Shown here: piece by piece, positions 44,062 through 55,700 of the stretch
How positions within the stretch are numbered: the stretch's first letter is position 1
Layout: each line of letters begins with the position of its first letter
Assembly (NCBI GenBank): GCA_018340375.1
Contig: JAFFJZ010000010.1
Span: forward strand, 7,378,001-7,442,000
Reading direction: 5' to 3'
Length of the DNA stretch: 64,000 bases
Source: Gonatopus flavifemur
Lineage: Eukaryota > Arthropoda > Insecta > Hymenoptera > Dryinidae
Position numbers and translations under genes: made by a program
Notes under the pieces: generated by a model
Database searches by the model: none
What the model was told of the DNA's origin: nothing
What the model saw: only the letters and a program-made list of their open reading frames with translations

Positions 44062-47000
44062 GGCTGCCTAAAGACGAGGTACAGAGTCTATTGGATCTAC
44101 GTAAGAATCAATTGTACACCTAAAAGGCAACAAATTTGATGCCATGAATTCTACGCTTTTTATATCATCATGTTTATTTTGCGATCAATATTTCATATTT
44201 GCACCAAAACAACTGTGAATACATTCTCCAAATGCAGAAATTATAATAAAAACCTCGCAGAGTTTTTCAAATAAAAATTCGAGTTCTTTTCCGCTCCGAC
44301 TGTTTAAACCTAGTTGATTTCCCCTTCAAGTAAAACTATTTCACCTACAGAAATATAAATATATATATATTTTAATCACATTGATTCGCAAACTTTGAAT
44401 AGAAAAATTCCTTTCATGAATACATTGCTGCGATAAAGCTTTTTTTCAATACATCCAACGCTATCGGATTATAAGAAAAAAAAAAGACGGAAACTTTTGC
44501 AAATGGCCTGTAAAGGAAGGAAGGAAAAAAATTTTTTTTCATAAATACAACACAGAAAGCATTCGGAAATAATTTCCGATTCAAGGGATTTACGCTTACA
44601 GTGATCTATCAGATATGTCGTATTTGATACGAGAATGTATGGCCTCGACAGTACTTGTTACCTTTTTTCCCTCTTTCATACGACATTCCACTTCGATATG
44701 CAGAGTTGTGAGAATGAAAAAATCGCTCATCGCGTAATCCACACAAAAGGAATTTTTCAAATGATTTTCAAAGTCTGCTGTTATTTCAGCAAGTGCGCGT
44801 GACACGGTACTAATGGAAATAGGATTATCGAGTAGATTCGGGGAAGAATCCAAAATCTTCACCCTGTATGAATTTTTGTTTTTTGTTTTCTCTCTATTAC
44901 GTGGCATTTTCAAACAGAGAAAAGAATGGAGCATTAATAACGAGATTAACGAGTAACAATCTTGCCCCAACGCTGTGTCAAAAAGCCGCTTATGAGTGTC
45001 GGAAAATTGTGAAACGAATCTAACTAAATGAAAATTCAAAGGAATATATAAACGTTTTAAACGTACCGTTGAATCGTGAAATCTCAAAACTGTTCGCCTT
45101 TTGTCTCATCCCTTTTTCTTCGTTCTTCGTATTAATTGTCCTGGAATGTTCCAACCTCCCTCTCGATTCAAACTCGCCAAATGCTAGAGCGCCATTGTGT
45201 TTATGTACGAAAAACGTGTCATTAATGTTCCTCGTAAAGGGTAAAAGGCCTCCGGAGTCCGACTTTTCATGCCGTCCATAATTCCATTGGGTTTTAGAGC
45301 TCCACTTTAAAGCTCTCTCACACCTTGGTGTACAGCAAACAAACACATCGATACTCGTACGATACCCACGGTTCGGACTAGACAATTTCGCTTAAAGGAA
45401 TACAATTCCCAAACATCTATCCCTGAATGAGCTGGGAGGTACTGTGAATTAAATTATCCTCGGATAATAATTCTATGTGTTCATAATACATTTTATCGTT
45501 GTAAAAGTGTACCTTGTTTCCCTCTTTCCCATATCGATCGTAAATGAATCTCCATTGTAAGCAAAAGAAATCTCGACAACCATATACTCGCAACCGTATG
45601 ATTTCTGCAACGATAGTTAAGGAGAAGACGATGCAACGCTACTGCAAAGTAATCGTTGCCGCAATTAGAGGTCCCTCAAGAAAAGCTTCCAGATCAATAC
45701 CGCCTATCTCCTTCGCAATAATCAATCATTCGAAACCATACGCGAACAAACACCCACCCACACACACAAACACACACAGAGAAACAACGCGCGCACGTAC
45801 ATATGGAAGAACCTCCACTAGAACCAGGATGATGATTATCGCCGGGGTTTTTAATTGCATTCCTAGAGAATGGACCTCATTCTGTGCATCGACGAATCCG
45901 AATCCTTCGAATGAAGATTGCCACAGGAATAATATACGGGTTTTATTAAAATCACTCGTATGTTATTTCGAATGTGTTATGTGTTGTGCCTTACCAGGAA
46001 TCATTTACATCATCATTCTTCTTAAAACCGCGCATGAAACATGGGTTAACTAGATAACTATTCTAAAAGAAAAAACAGATAATAACCCACGCCACAATTC
46101 ATACCCAGAATATACGAAAATTAAAATTCATTATTCATTCGTTTCCTTTCGTCCAGTACAATTTATTTCAACACAAATTGTCGGCTCGCAGATTCTTTAG
46201 CCGTCTCACTTGTTAACGATTCGAATACCCGTTCGCCATTTCATACGTACGAACTCTGTAATAAAAACAAAAAAAAAGAAACAACAAAAAAAAACACATC
46301 CGATGGAATATATTCATCAGGATAAATTTATAAATCTGAAATGATGGATTGAATAAATTATTTATCAATTCCTCTGAAATATTTCAACAATAATTACAAA
46401 TTTAATTAAAAATTCTCAACGTACGTATGTACTTTGCATGCTTTCGCTCCGTGTCCGTATTCGATGAAATAACTCGTGTCTTCTTTGTGACGGAATGAAA
46501 TTTATTATCTTCATTACACTTACGAAATTCAGTTATTTGAATTCCATTTGTTCAATTGATTACAACGTCATAATAAATCCCAAATAATTTGTTCGATTGT
46601 ATAAAAGAGAGGAAGAGACGGAATTGGAATCAAGGTATTTGGAATAAATACGCCGGTGCAGGTATGAATCACGTAATAGTTTCCAGATATTCCATTATCT
46701 GGAAAGTGTTCAATGTTAGATTTGACAAACACTTTATTAATATGTATTTCGATATAGAAAATTATCTACTATCTCCTAATGCGGACACACGCACACCTGA
46801 TTCGTGTTGTATTCGTACGTATGTATGATATGCATACGTTACGGTTTGATAAACGATTAATCTAATACCAAACCCTCTTACACATGAATTCGAAATAATA
46901 TGCCAGGTATAATATATTCACGTGCGGTTATCAGTGTTTTCCTTTCATTACCACACACACGCCGAGGTCAACTGTATATCTGGTTGCGAAAGGGGATAAT

Positions 47001-47229
47001 ACAGATGGGTTTTAGGTTTTGGAAAATCATATTATATACCGTTTACCGAATACGGAGATATTTCTCCCGGCGATCTTGAATAATAACATGTATGGATAAA
47101 ACGTATTCAAATTTCATACATGTTGCATGTTGATTCGAATTTCTCTCATGAACGTGTCATGTGTTTCTCAAAATCACTTTTCTACGATGTCATGTTTCAC
47201 AGTACTCTAGGGATGTTCAATTTTCAGTA
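44062..47229. other. unassigned 3.2 kb with three long frames
   Basis: Frames at 44596-45087 (minus, 163 aa), 45020-45385 (minus, 121 aa) and 45544-46053 (plus, 169 aa) are among the longest in the window outside transposases. None has a motif I recognise. The third crosses a CA microsatellite at about 45748-45780, which argues against it. A TA tract lies near 44350-44370. Confidence 0.35.
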
Positions 47230-48432
47230 TTGGAAGTACAAATTAATTCGATCCGTTCTTTCACGGTTAAAGATGCGTTTATTTCAGATTATTCAAAGTA
47301 TTGTCCATCGCTGGCTATCACTTTTTCCCATTTTTCGAGTAATTTTCGAATCCCGTTACGGAAAAACGTCTCGTCTTTCGAGGCGATCCAAGTTGGGAGC
47401 CAATTTTCGATTTCTTCGAACGAAGTGAACCGGTGGCCTGCCAAATCGTGCTGAATCTGTCGGAATAACCAGTAATCGGAAGGAGCAATGTCCGGCGAGT
47501 ACGGCGGGTGCGGTAGAATATCCCACTTCAACGTTTCCAGATAATTTTTAACTACTTTTGCGACACGAGGCCGAGCGTTATCGTGTAAAAGAATAACTTT
47601 GTCATGTCTTTCCTTGTATTCCGGACGTTTTTCTCGTAACGCACGACTCAAACGAATCAATTGTAGCCTATACTGATCACCCGTAATACAATCACCAGGT
47701 TTTAGCAACTCATAGTATATAACACCCTTTTGGTCCCACCAGATACACAGCATGGTATTTGAACCATGAATATTCCTCTTTGGTGTCGATGTTGAAGTCG
47801 ATGGCAACGATTGACCGGGCATAGCATAGTATTTTCTTTTCTTGGGGTTATCGTAGAATATCCATTTCTCATCTCCTGTCACAATCCGATGTAAGAACCC
47901 CTTTCTTCGTTGTCTTTGAATCAGCTGCTCGCAAGTGAAAAATCGCCGTTCAATGTCTCTAGGCTTCGAGTCATAAGGCACCCAATTGCCTTGCTTTTGA
48001 ATCATGCCCATGGATTATAATCGTACGGAAACTGCTTGTTGCGTAACTCCTAATGATTCCGCAAGCTCCTGTTGCGTTTGACTCGGATCTTCGTCGAGTA
48101 AAGCCTCCGATTCCTCGTTTTCGAATTTTTGTGGTTGCCCTGAGCGAAGCTTGTCTTCGACACTGAAATCGCCATTCTCAAAACGTCGAAACCATTCCCT
48201 ACATGATTTATCGGTTGGAGCATTGTCACCATAAACTTCCACGAGCATTCGATGGGCTTCAGCTGCACTTTTTTTCCAATTAAAACAGAAAGCTAGCACC
48301 TCCCGCAAATGCTGCTTAGTTAAAACGAAATTTGACATACTTCACTGAGTAAAAATCGGAATTCTAGAAGGAACTCGGAGTGATATCAACTAAATATTAT
48401 TCCTAGGAGACCGCCCTAATTTGTACTCCCAA
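47230..48432 (-). mobile_element. nearly intact mariner element
   Basis: A 1203-bp element with the left end TTGGAAGTACAAATTA at 47230 and the inverse right end TAATTTGTACTCCCAA finishing at 48432. The first 16 bases of the two ends differ at one position. TA lies outside each end (47228-47229 and 48433-48434). It encloses a full-length minus-strand transposase frame with one stop codon. The ends resemble mauritiana-type GGTGTACAAGT termini but differ from the other mariners in this window, so it is a separate family. Confidence 0.95.
47289..48338 (-). pseudogene. mariner transposase with a single in-frame stop
   Basis: Cut-and-paste transposase of the Tc1/mariner superfamily, acting on its own TIRs in the nucleus. 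Codons run from the ATG at 48338 to the stop at 47289, with one TAA at 48015-48017 after residue 107. The N-terminal part has two helix-turn-helix regions (HLREVLAFCFNWKKSAAEA and ELAESLGVTQQAVSVRL). After the stop come the linker WVPYDSKPRD and the catalytic residues VTGDEKW, LLHDNARP and YSPDIAPSDYWLF. Exactly 34 residues separate the second and third aspartates (D,D34D). About 349 residues overall is the normal mariner length. The C-terminus ends WEKVIASDGQYFE as in the family. Only the nonsense codon argues against activity. Confidence 0.95.
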
Positions 48433-48946
48433 TAACATTTACATAGTTTGTTATTGTTGTTGGGTGTACAATTGTGCTCCCGCCGCACAGTGGGGTCAAA
48501 TGCCAAAAATAAAGTCTATAGTTTCACATATTTGACTTTTGGGGTGAGTCGAGTGATGTCCCAAGTATCAGAATTCAAATATAAAAAGATTTGATCCCTT
48601 CTCCCTACTCTTGTATTACAGTTCAAAAGTATCCTCTCGTGAGGTACGATTCGCGTGAATGAGAGATAGTGAAGTGACGACCGTGTTCAAAGAGACGCTG
48701 TGTCTCGAAAAGTGAACCATCTACTGCTGGAAGTGTATAGAATATACTTAGAATTAGTGGAATATCAATTCACTGAGAGGCAAATAATGGCAAAGCAATG
48801 ATTGTATGTGATTTTTATACCTCTGAATTTGGAAATTTGTTTGGTTATTTGGAGAAAAAGTTGTGTTCCACACCTTTCCACATCACTTTACTTATTGGAG
48901 GTTGTAGATGGGGTTCTAACCTTCAAAATGAAAGAAGCATTAGCTG
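48433..48946. other. spacer with an isolated mariner-type TIR
   Basis: At 48460-48485 TTGGGTGTACAATTGTGC then TCCCGCCG matches the left TIR of the mariner at 14323 in 21 of 26 positions. No transposase or opposite end follows, so it is a solo end or a MITE start. The rest is unassigned. Confidence 0.45.
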
Positions 48947-49192
48947 CAATGAGAAAACATTTGTCTCGGCGAAACAAAATTTTGGTTGAAATGAACGCAA
49001 AGAAACTGTTTGGTTGGCTGAAATAAAATTCATTCAGGATAAACAAAATTTATTTGTCTGTATGAAAGCCTTAATTATTGTGAACCAAATTTTGTTCACC
49101 CCAAATAAATTTCATTTCAGTCAACCACAAAGTTTCTTTGCGTTCATTTCAACCAAAATTTTGTTTGGCTGGAACAAACTGTGTTTTCAGTG
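48947..49192. mobile_element. 246-bp palindromic MITE, copy 1
   Basis: Arms 48966-49070 and 49078-49180 pair, e.g. CAAAATTTTGGTTGAAATG with CATTTCAACCAAAATTTTG, then GAACGCAAAGAAACT with AGTTTCTTTGCGTTC. The right end is GTGTTTTCAGTG; the left end CAATGAGAAAACA is its decayed inverse. A short relative lies at 59911-60074. Confidence 0.8.
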
Positions 49193-49211
49193 TGCCCCTT
49201 TTTGCCCCTTT

Positions 49212-49836
49212 CCCAATAAACACACGCACGTTTTAAAAACGTCAAAAACAGTCAATAACCACACGTTGTGAATTAGTAATATTCTTGCGTTAATTCAACG
49301 TAAAAATGTCGCGGTAGAGCACGTGTTTTTCAACCGTAAAATAACGTCATATCAACGGTTTAAACATCGTTCAAAAGACGTTAAGTATTGACGTGTCCTA
49401 ATGATGGTTCTAAAACGTGAATTGAATCCAACAAATTATTTTGAAAACTCTTCATTCAATATCGAGAACAATAGTATTTCTGAGTATGACAAAATTTGGA
49501 AAGTATGCCACACTATTTACTATCTTGCTCTTTGTTAAAATTCTAACCATTGTTCGGTTTCGTTCGATATTTTTAGCAGAATTTATCTTCAATTGAAGTT
49601 CAAACACATTTTAAACGCGTGATTCAAACCCGTTCAAAACACGTTTTTTGAGGACGTCGTTGGATGGTTACTTTTGAATATTAGTTCAAATTACACGTCA
49701 TCAGAACGTAATTCCTGTTCGTTTATTTCCCTGTCAAATTTCAACTAAAAATCAACGTTATGAAATCAACGACTGAGGTCCGTTTGACAGTCTAACGTTC
49801 TTTCAACGTTGAAATAACGTGTGTGCGTTTATTGGG
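49212..49836. mobile_element. 625-bp MITE, CCCAATAAACACACGC ends, copy 2
   Basis: Starts CCCAATAAACACACGC and ends GTGTGCGTTTATTGGG, perfectly inverse over the first 10 bases. The body is collinear and highly similar to copy 1 at 5677-6314, in the same orientation, with one short deletion around 49607. Dense ACGT-containing words fill it. No coding capacity. Confidence 0.9.
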
Positions 49837-49889
49837 TTAGGATTCCGTCATTGTTTTGTGAAGGAAGTATCTTTCAGACACATTGTGGC

Positions 49890-50225
49890 AATCACGAAAA
49901 CCTTGATGAAATTGTAAGCGGTTCTCGAATTTCGTTTGAAAATCGATACCCCGGGGGTTTTTGAGGTCGCTGATAAACAATCGGTTGTCAGAATTCCCAA
50001 ATTCGAAATGACAGATCCAATGTGGCAGACAAAAATTTTTAAATTCATCGGTTTTCCTTCACACTCCGCACTCGGGGGTTTTCGGGGTCGCTGATTACAA
50101 ATCAGTTGTCAAACTTTCCAAATTCGAAATGGTGGATCCAATACGGTGGACCGATATTCCACAATTCATCAGTTTTCCTTTACACTCAGAATTGGGAGGT
50201 TCTTAGGATCGCTGATTATATTACA
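49890..50225 (+). repeat. tandem repeat of about 120 bp, forward part
   Basis: GGTCGCTGAT recurs at 49965 and 50086, and as GGATCGCTGAT at 50206. Each is followed by RTTGTCAAA..., AAATTCGAAATG and GGATCCAATRYGG. Three units with a period of 120-121 bp. ATGGYGGATCCAATATGGCGGAC-like minisatellites of this type occur widely in arthropod assemblies, from memory. Confidence 0.8.
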
Positions 50226-50411
50226 AAATCCACTGCCTTGATGTACATTTTCATACATTCATCATCGCGTGCACATTCACCATATCGAATCGGACAAGTT
50301 GAATTTCGTTTCACGTTTCATTTGTTTCACTACCTGTTTACTCCGAACGTAGATTTTAACTAGGGTGGATTTGTAACAGCACCACATGCCAGTATAAAAT
50401 TCTCCAATAAA

Positions 50412-50803
50412 ATAATAATAATACCCGTACAGCACAACCACCGATTCTCCACCCAGAACTCCGCTGGACTGGAGGTGGAGAATCAGTGGGGAAATGAGAG
50501 CCGTGGAAATAAGGGAGAGTCTCCGTTGAGGCAACGGAGAGGCAACGTGGATTAGTCCGCCCCCTTTATTTTCAATAAAATTCATATCTGTCCATTTACA
50601 CAACCCAATTTCAATGAGTGAATCCACTAACATAGATTTTATTGAAAATGAAGGGGGTGGACAAATCCACGTCGCCTCTCCGTTGCCTCAACGGAGACTC
50701 TCCCTTATTTCCACGGCTCTCATTTCTCCACTGATTCTCCACCTCCAGTCCAACAAAGTCCTGGGTGGAGAATCGGTGGTTGTGCTGTACAGGATAATAA
50801 TAA
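50412..50803. repeat. 392-bp hierarchical palindrome
   Basis: Two arms (50412-50590 and 50629-50803), about 180 bp each, are roughly 90% inversely identical around a spacer of about 40 bp. Each arm itself folds: CCACCGATTCTCCACC pairs with GGTGGAGAATCAGTGG, and TCTCCGTTGAGGCAACGGAGA region forms a perfect 9-bp stem. Matching frames appear on opposite strands (ISTALISPLILHLQS in both) because of the symmetry; they are not genes. It sits inside the 120-bp tandem array. Confidence 0.9.
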
Positions 50804-50989
50804 CTGATTGATTCAGATTTACTTTTGTACAAACACGTATCCTGTTATTCTAATTTTATTGCAAATGAAATGTAAATATTACAATTTAACTTTATGGAAC
50901 AGTAGAAGATTTGAGTTCTCAACTTTTCAGCACTTATGGCACATTCTATTCATTCAATTCGAACCCAGTGAAACCCATTACGAATCGAT

Positions 50990-51540
50990 TGTAGAAATTT
51001 CCGAATTCAAACTGACGTATCTAGTGGGGTGGACTTGAATGTTAGGAGGAATTGGTTTCTCTTTCCATTCCGTACTCGTAAAATCCACCATTTTTCAATT
51101 TGGAATCTGACAACGGATTCGTAATCAGCGATTCCAAAATACGGTGGATACAGAATTCATAGGAAATCTGATGAATTTTTTGGATTTTTTGTCCGCCAGA
51201 TTGGATCCACCCTTTTGAATCTTGATATTTTGACAACAGATTCGAAATCAGCAACTTAAGAAACTACTTAGTACCAAATTTGAAAGGAATTCAATGGATT
51301 TGTGAATTTTTGTCCGCCATATTGGATCCGTCATTCTGAATTTTGTGATTTTGATAACGGATTCGTAAGTACAATCTCAAGAACTTCTGGGTACCGAGTT
51401 TGAAGGAAATCCGATGGATTTTCGGATTTTTGTCTGCCATATTGGATCCACCATTTAAAATTTTGTGATTCTAACAACGGATTTGTAATCAGCGACCTCG
51501 AAAACCTCCGAGTCCTGGATTTCAAGCAATTTTGAGAACT
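50990..51540 (-). repeat. tandem repeat of about 121 bp, inverted part
   Basis: ATCAGCGA-type marks occur at 51124, 51248, 51367 and 51488, a period of 119-124 bp. These are the same unit as 49890-50225 but reversed, with TTTTTGTCCGCCATATTGGA and GGATCCACCATTT. A partial forward unit at about 50990-51040 precedes the switch, so orientation flips near 51050. Confidence 0.8.
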
Positions 51541-51559
51541 CCTTATATTTTTTTCCAAC

Positions 51560-52759
51560 CTTCTGGCATTTGGCTCCACTGTGCGCCATTTGTTTCCAAA
51601 ATTTGAGGATTCGTTCTCAAAAAGTGAATAACAGGTGTTTCGGTTAATTATGTCGATTTCGATAAGAGACGATATTACTGATACGTTTGTTGCTACAAAC
51701 AAATGACGTCTATGTCGTTTTGAAGGTTCGAAATACGTCATCAAAAGCCAATTTGTCCTGAATTGTCAGTGTGCAAAAAACATAGTTTTTATAGCTTTGT
51801 GAATGTCGAATTACGTACCAGAAAAAGCCAAAAAACGGCTGCTGAAAGTTATCGATTGTTGATTGAAGTTTATGGTGAACATGTTATGACCCAAAAAACT
51901 TGTGAACGATGGTTTCAACGGTTCAAAACTGGTGACTTCGATGTAGAAGACAAGGAGCGTCCAGGTCAGCCAAAAAAGTTTGAAGATGCAGATTTGCAAG
52001 CTTTATTGCATGAAGACTCTAGTCAAACGTTGAAGCAATTGGCAAATGCATTAAATGTTGCCCAATCCATCGTTTTTGAACGGCTACATGCATTGGGAAA
52101 GATCTAGAAGGTAGGGAAATGGGTTCCATTTCGATTGAAAGACGAAAAACCATTTGTGAAATTCTGCTCACCAGGCAGAAAAGAGAAGGTTTTTTGCATC
52201 AAGTCATCACCGATGATGAAAAGTGGATCTACTTTGATCACCCAAAGCGACAAAAATCATGGGTAGACCCAGGCCAGCCTACAATATCACAACCAGTGCG
52301 CGATATACATGGAAAGAAGGCCTTGCTTTCGATTCTATCTTTGAAGCAGCTGTTCGCAAGTAAAGAAGCGTTTCGAAATGGTTTGTTGAGTTACTCCCAA
52401 TGATTCTGCCAATTTTTCTTGCGTTTGGCACGAGTCTTCATCAAGTAATGCCTTCAAAAATTTTCTCTCTTCCATCGCCATGTCGGTCCTCGACATTAAA
52501 ATCATTCTTCTTGCAACCTTGAAACCATTCACGACACGTCCTTTCACTCGAAGCAGCCTCGCCGTGAGTACTTGAGAGCATTTCATGAGCTCCAGCCGCA
52601 GTTTTCAGAACTTCCCGCAAATGACGAGAATCCGGCTCAAAAACTGACATCTTAGATCGAGTAAAAATTCACTAATATGGCGATACCTAACTTTTTTCGA
52701 CCGCCAACTACTGACGCAACCATGTATTGTAAACGACGGAAGCAAAGTTGTACATCTAA
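51560..52759 (-). mobile_element. mariner relic (relative of 14323) split by another mariner
   Basis: The 3' part at 51560-51630 aligns with 14335-14395, ending TTCTCAAAAAGTGAATA. The 5' part runs from 52327, where GAAGCAGCTGTTCGCAAG matches 14985-15002, to the TIR ending ACATCTAA at 52759, followed by TA. Between them lies a plus-strand fragment of another mariner. The minus-strand N-terminus starts MSVFEPDSRHLREVL at 52650 and includes SSERTCREWFQGCKKND and VEDRHGDGREK; frameshifts follow. Confidence 0.8.
51630..52326 (+). pseudogene. truncated mariner transposase, second family, inserted in the relic
   Basis: Plus-strand transposase fragment. The first frame (51763-52107) contains TAAESYRLLIEVYGEHV, QKTCERWFQRFKTGDFDV, KKFEDADLQALLHEDSSQT and the helix-turn-helix QLANALNVAQSIV. 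After a stop and frame change, 52119-52320 gives IERRKTICEILL, KREGFLHQVITDDEKW with the first catalytic aspartate, YFDHPKRQKSWVDPGQP and HGKKALL. The rest of the catalytic domain, including the second and third aspartates, is missing: the sequence switches at 52327 to the minus-strand mariner. AACAGGTGTTTCGGTTAAT at about 51630 may be its TIR. The motifs are Mos1-like (WVDPGQP/YVDPGQP). Confidence 0.85.
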
Positions 52760-52761
52760 TA

Positions 52762-55700
52762 CTACATCTTATTATGCAGTCAGGAAACCCAAGAACGATT
52801 CGAAATCGTCTGTCATGAAATCAGTGTCCCTTATGAAAGCGGAATTTAGGAACTGCTACGATATAGAGCCGGTGAAAATAGTTAGTCTCGTAACGGATGA
52901 AGAGACAGAAGAAAGGAGAGAACGTCGCAACCATGAATTGCAAAAGTTATGTTCAAGTCCGGATACAGTTAAAATGATAAAGAGTCGTAGATTATGTTAG
53001 TTGCGAATAAGAGAGTAGGAAACAAGCTTTCAGGGTTTTACTCGGTAAATTTGATAATGAAACGAGACCTTTGAGTGGACTCAGAGACAAGGATGGTGTA
53101 TTTTGATCCTAAGGAAGTAGGATGTAGAGATAACAATTAGCTGAGACCGGCTCAAGATAGGGATAAGTGGTGGACCCTTATGAATACAACCACGAACTTC
53201 CAAGTCCCTAATGTCGCAGATGCCTACGTAATATACCCAAACATATGGCGAAAATTATGAAGTAAGTCAAGAATTCTGATACCACTTTCTTCACGTAGTC
53301 GATGAAGAATCGGAATAAAATCTCTAATGTACACACGAGAGATGAGGATCGATGAAGGATGATGGGAATAAAGGATATCGTGTGACCACATTACTTCAGA
53401 ACCGTACAATGCAACAGAAATGGAGAGAAACGTATTATCAAACTGTGCATACCAAATGCAAATGCGGAATAGATTTGGAGTATTGCAGGGAAAAACTTTT
53501 TCCCTTGTCAATAATTTATTTCTTGCAAGAGAGAATATTCATGTAGCTAACAGAGTTCTTCGATCTATCAAACGAACGATATTCTATCAGCGAGAGGAGG
53601 AAGTCTGAACTTTGAAGTAAAAGAAATGCCTCTTATCGAGAAATGATTTTATGTTTGACGTGAAAAGACTTTAATATATGAACACGAACGAAGCGCCTCT
53701 CGCAAAAAGGAGGATCCCTTTCATGCTGGAATCAAGCATTTACAGGATGATAAAAGATAAATCCTTTTAAATTAAACAACAATTTCTTTTATCGTAAGAA
53801 CATTTGCTTTTACGGTAAATGGAATTGGCGCGTTAATCCCGTTTTACGGGCCCGATCTAGTACCGCTCTTTCTGTTCATTAATTACGAGAGCTGTATCGT
53901 GCTTTTCGTTGTGGCGAATGATTACCACGTCAAAACTAATGTGATCACGATGAGTCTTCCTTGACAGCGAATAGTAACATTTTTCATCATTTCTTGCAAT
54001 AATTTCGAAATAACAACAGCTCCTTTCGACAGTGGATTCTAGAAAATTTCAGGATCATTCCATTTTGGATTTATAAATTATTGGTCGAATAATTGAACCC
54101 AATGAGATTTATCCTATGAGATTTCATTCTAACGATTATGTTTCATTTGGAAAAATAGTACTAAAAGTATCGTGAAATGTGTCTGAAAGTTAAGTAAAGT
54201 TCAATGGTGGTATAAGACAATTACTGCAATAATTAATCTTGAAGCATTTGATGTCATATAAAATGAATATGAACGGAATTCAGCTACATTAGAGATCCTC
54301 GCATTTCATTCCGGTTTCCTACATACATTTCAAGTACAAGAGAAATTCTGCGACGGCATTGTCAAATATCGAAACAATCTGTCCTGAATTATTTCCACAA
54401 GTGGAAATGTAATGATTTCTAAATTCTTCTTCCTTGCTAAATAATTTATAGATATGGATATCAGTGAGAGATATTATGTCTTTCCAATCACTTTTCTCAA
54501 ATTGTTTGATGAGAACTATATCGCAATTTTTATTCGATTGAATATTTTTGATCTAGAAAAAGAAGCATTCAAATTCGATTCGAAGTTTTGTGATAACATG
54601 ATATTACATGCCATGTGCTTCAATTCATTTCCATATTCTTTTGATCTTTCATGAAGTTTTCTTGCTGTTGGTCCTCTGTGCATGTAGCGTGACTATCCGT
54701 ATATTTTCATTTATATACAACCGCAGTAACATTCTCTGAAGGTGCACGATCTTTTTAGGGGGTTATAAATTCGTCTAAGCGGTTATATGTGCGTTAACGG
54801 ACTGTGAAATAAGGTTTTAATAAACCATATAATGTTTTACTCAAAGGAGAACCTCTCTTTGAATTCATGTTGCCATTATGAATTGATTTTCTTCAAATTC
54901 TTCTTCTTCCTCTTCCGGCAATTCCTCCTAAAAATCAAAACAATAAGTAAGAGTGGAACCTTACTGAACGACCACAATTATTTTATCTTTGACTGTATGT
55001 AACTTGAGATCGGATTGTTTCATAAAGTCCATCGTAAGCAGCAGTGATAATTAGCAGCTGCACAAAATAACCATTTCACCAAACTTCTATCAAACAACTC
55101 AATCAAAAGTTACATGGTGGAACTGCTAAGATGTGGCTATAAATTTCAACTCGTTTCATTACAAACATGATTCACCATCAAACTTATAGTTACAGCATGG
55201 AATTCCAATCGAATTTTACAATTTTTCAAATGTTCCCGAGGACTTTTTTCCGAGGGGGATGTCGTAGCACTAAATTTTCAATTGATTTCTCAGAATGAGA
55301 GCAAATGGAGGGACAAGCAGGGTGTTCATGATGCGGTATCGAATAGCAGGAAAGGCAGGACGTGAATAAATTATAAATTGTAAATTGGCATTTGTCACGT
55401 ACAATTGTGATAAGGGTAGGGAGAGAGATGTCTCCGAATTTGAAATAAAAGGATACACTCTTCTACGTGGAATACAGTTATGAGAAATTGAATTTTTAGT
55501 GTAAAAAGTGTGATGTTTGATACATGAATTAGGAAAATCCATTTGCGACCGGAGAATGGAATTTATTCACGTGATTCGCCTTCGTCGAATTTTACATTTG
55601 GTTGGATTATTTCCTATGTAAGTCCACTTCTGGAATTACTGGATGGCTCGTTCAGAACTATTTTGTAGTTTCATTTTCAATCGTGGCTGAGAGAACAAGA

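Noticed and set aside
45544..46053. 169-aa plus-strand frame, one of the longest outside transposases
   Set aside because: It crosses a CA microsatellite, has no motif and no supporting promoter or splice signals; chance is likely.
50277..50811. Matching 118-aa and 65-aa frames on opposite strands
   Set aside because: Both come from the arms of the palindrome 50412-50803, so the resemblance is due to inverted DNA, not conserved coding.
53224..53511. ALYGSEV phrase resembling the LYGSEVW motif of non-LTR reverse transcriptases
   Set aside because: No other reverse transcriptase motif lies in the frame, and the residues after it do not fit.
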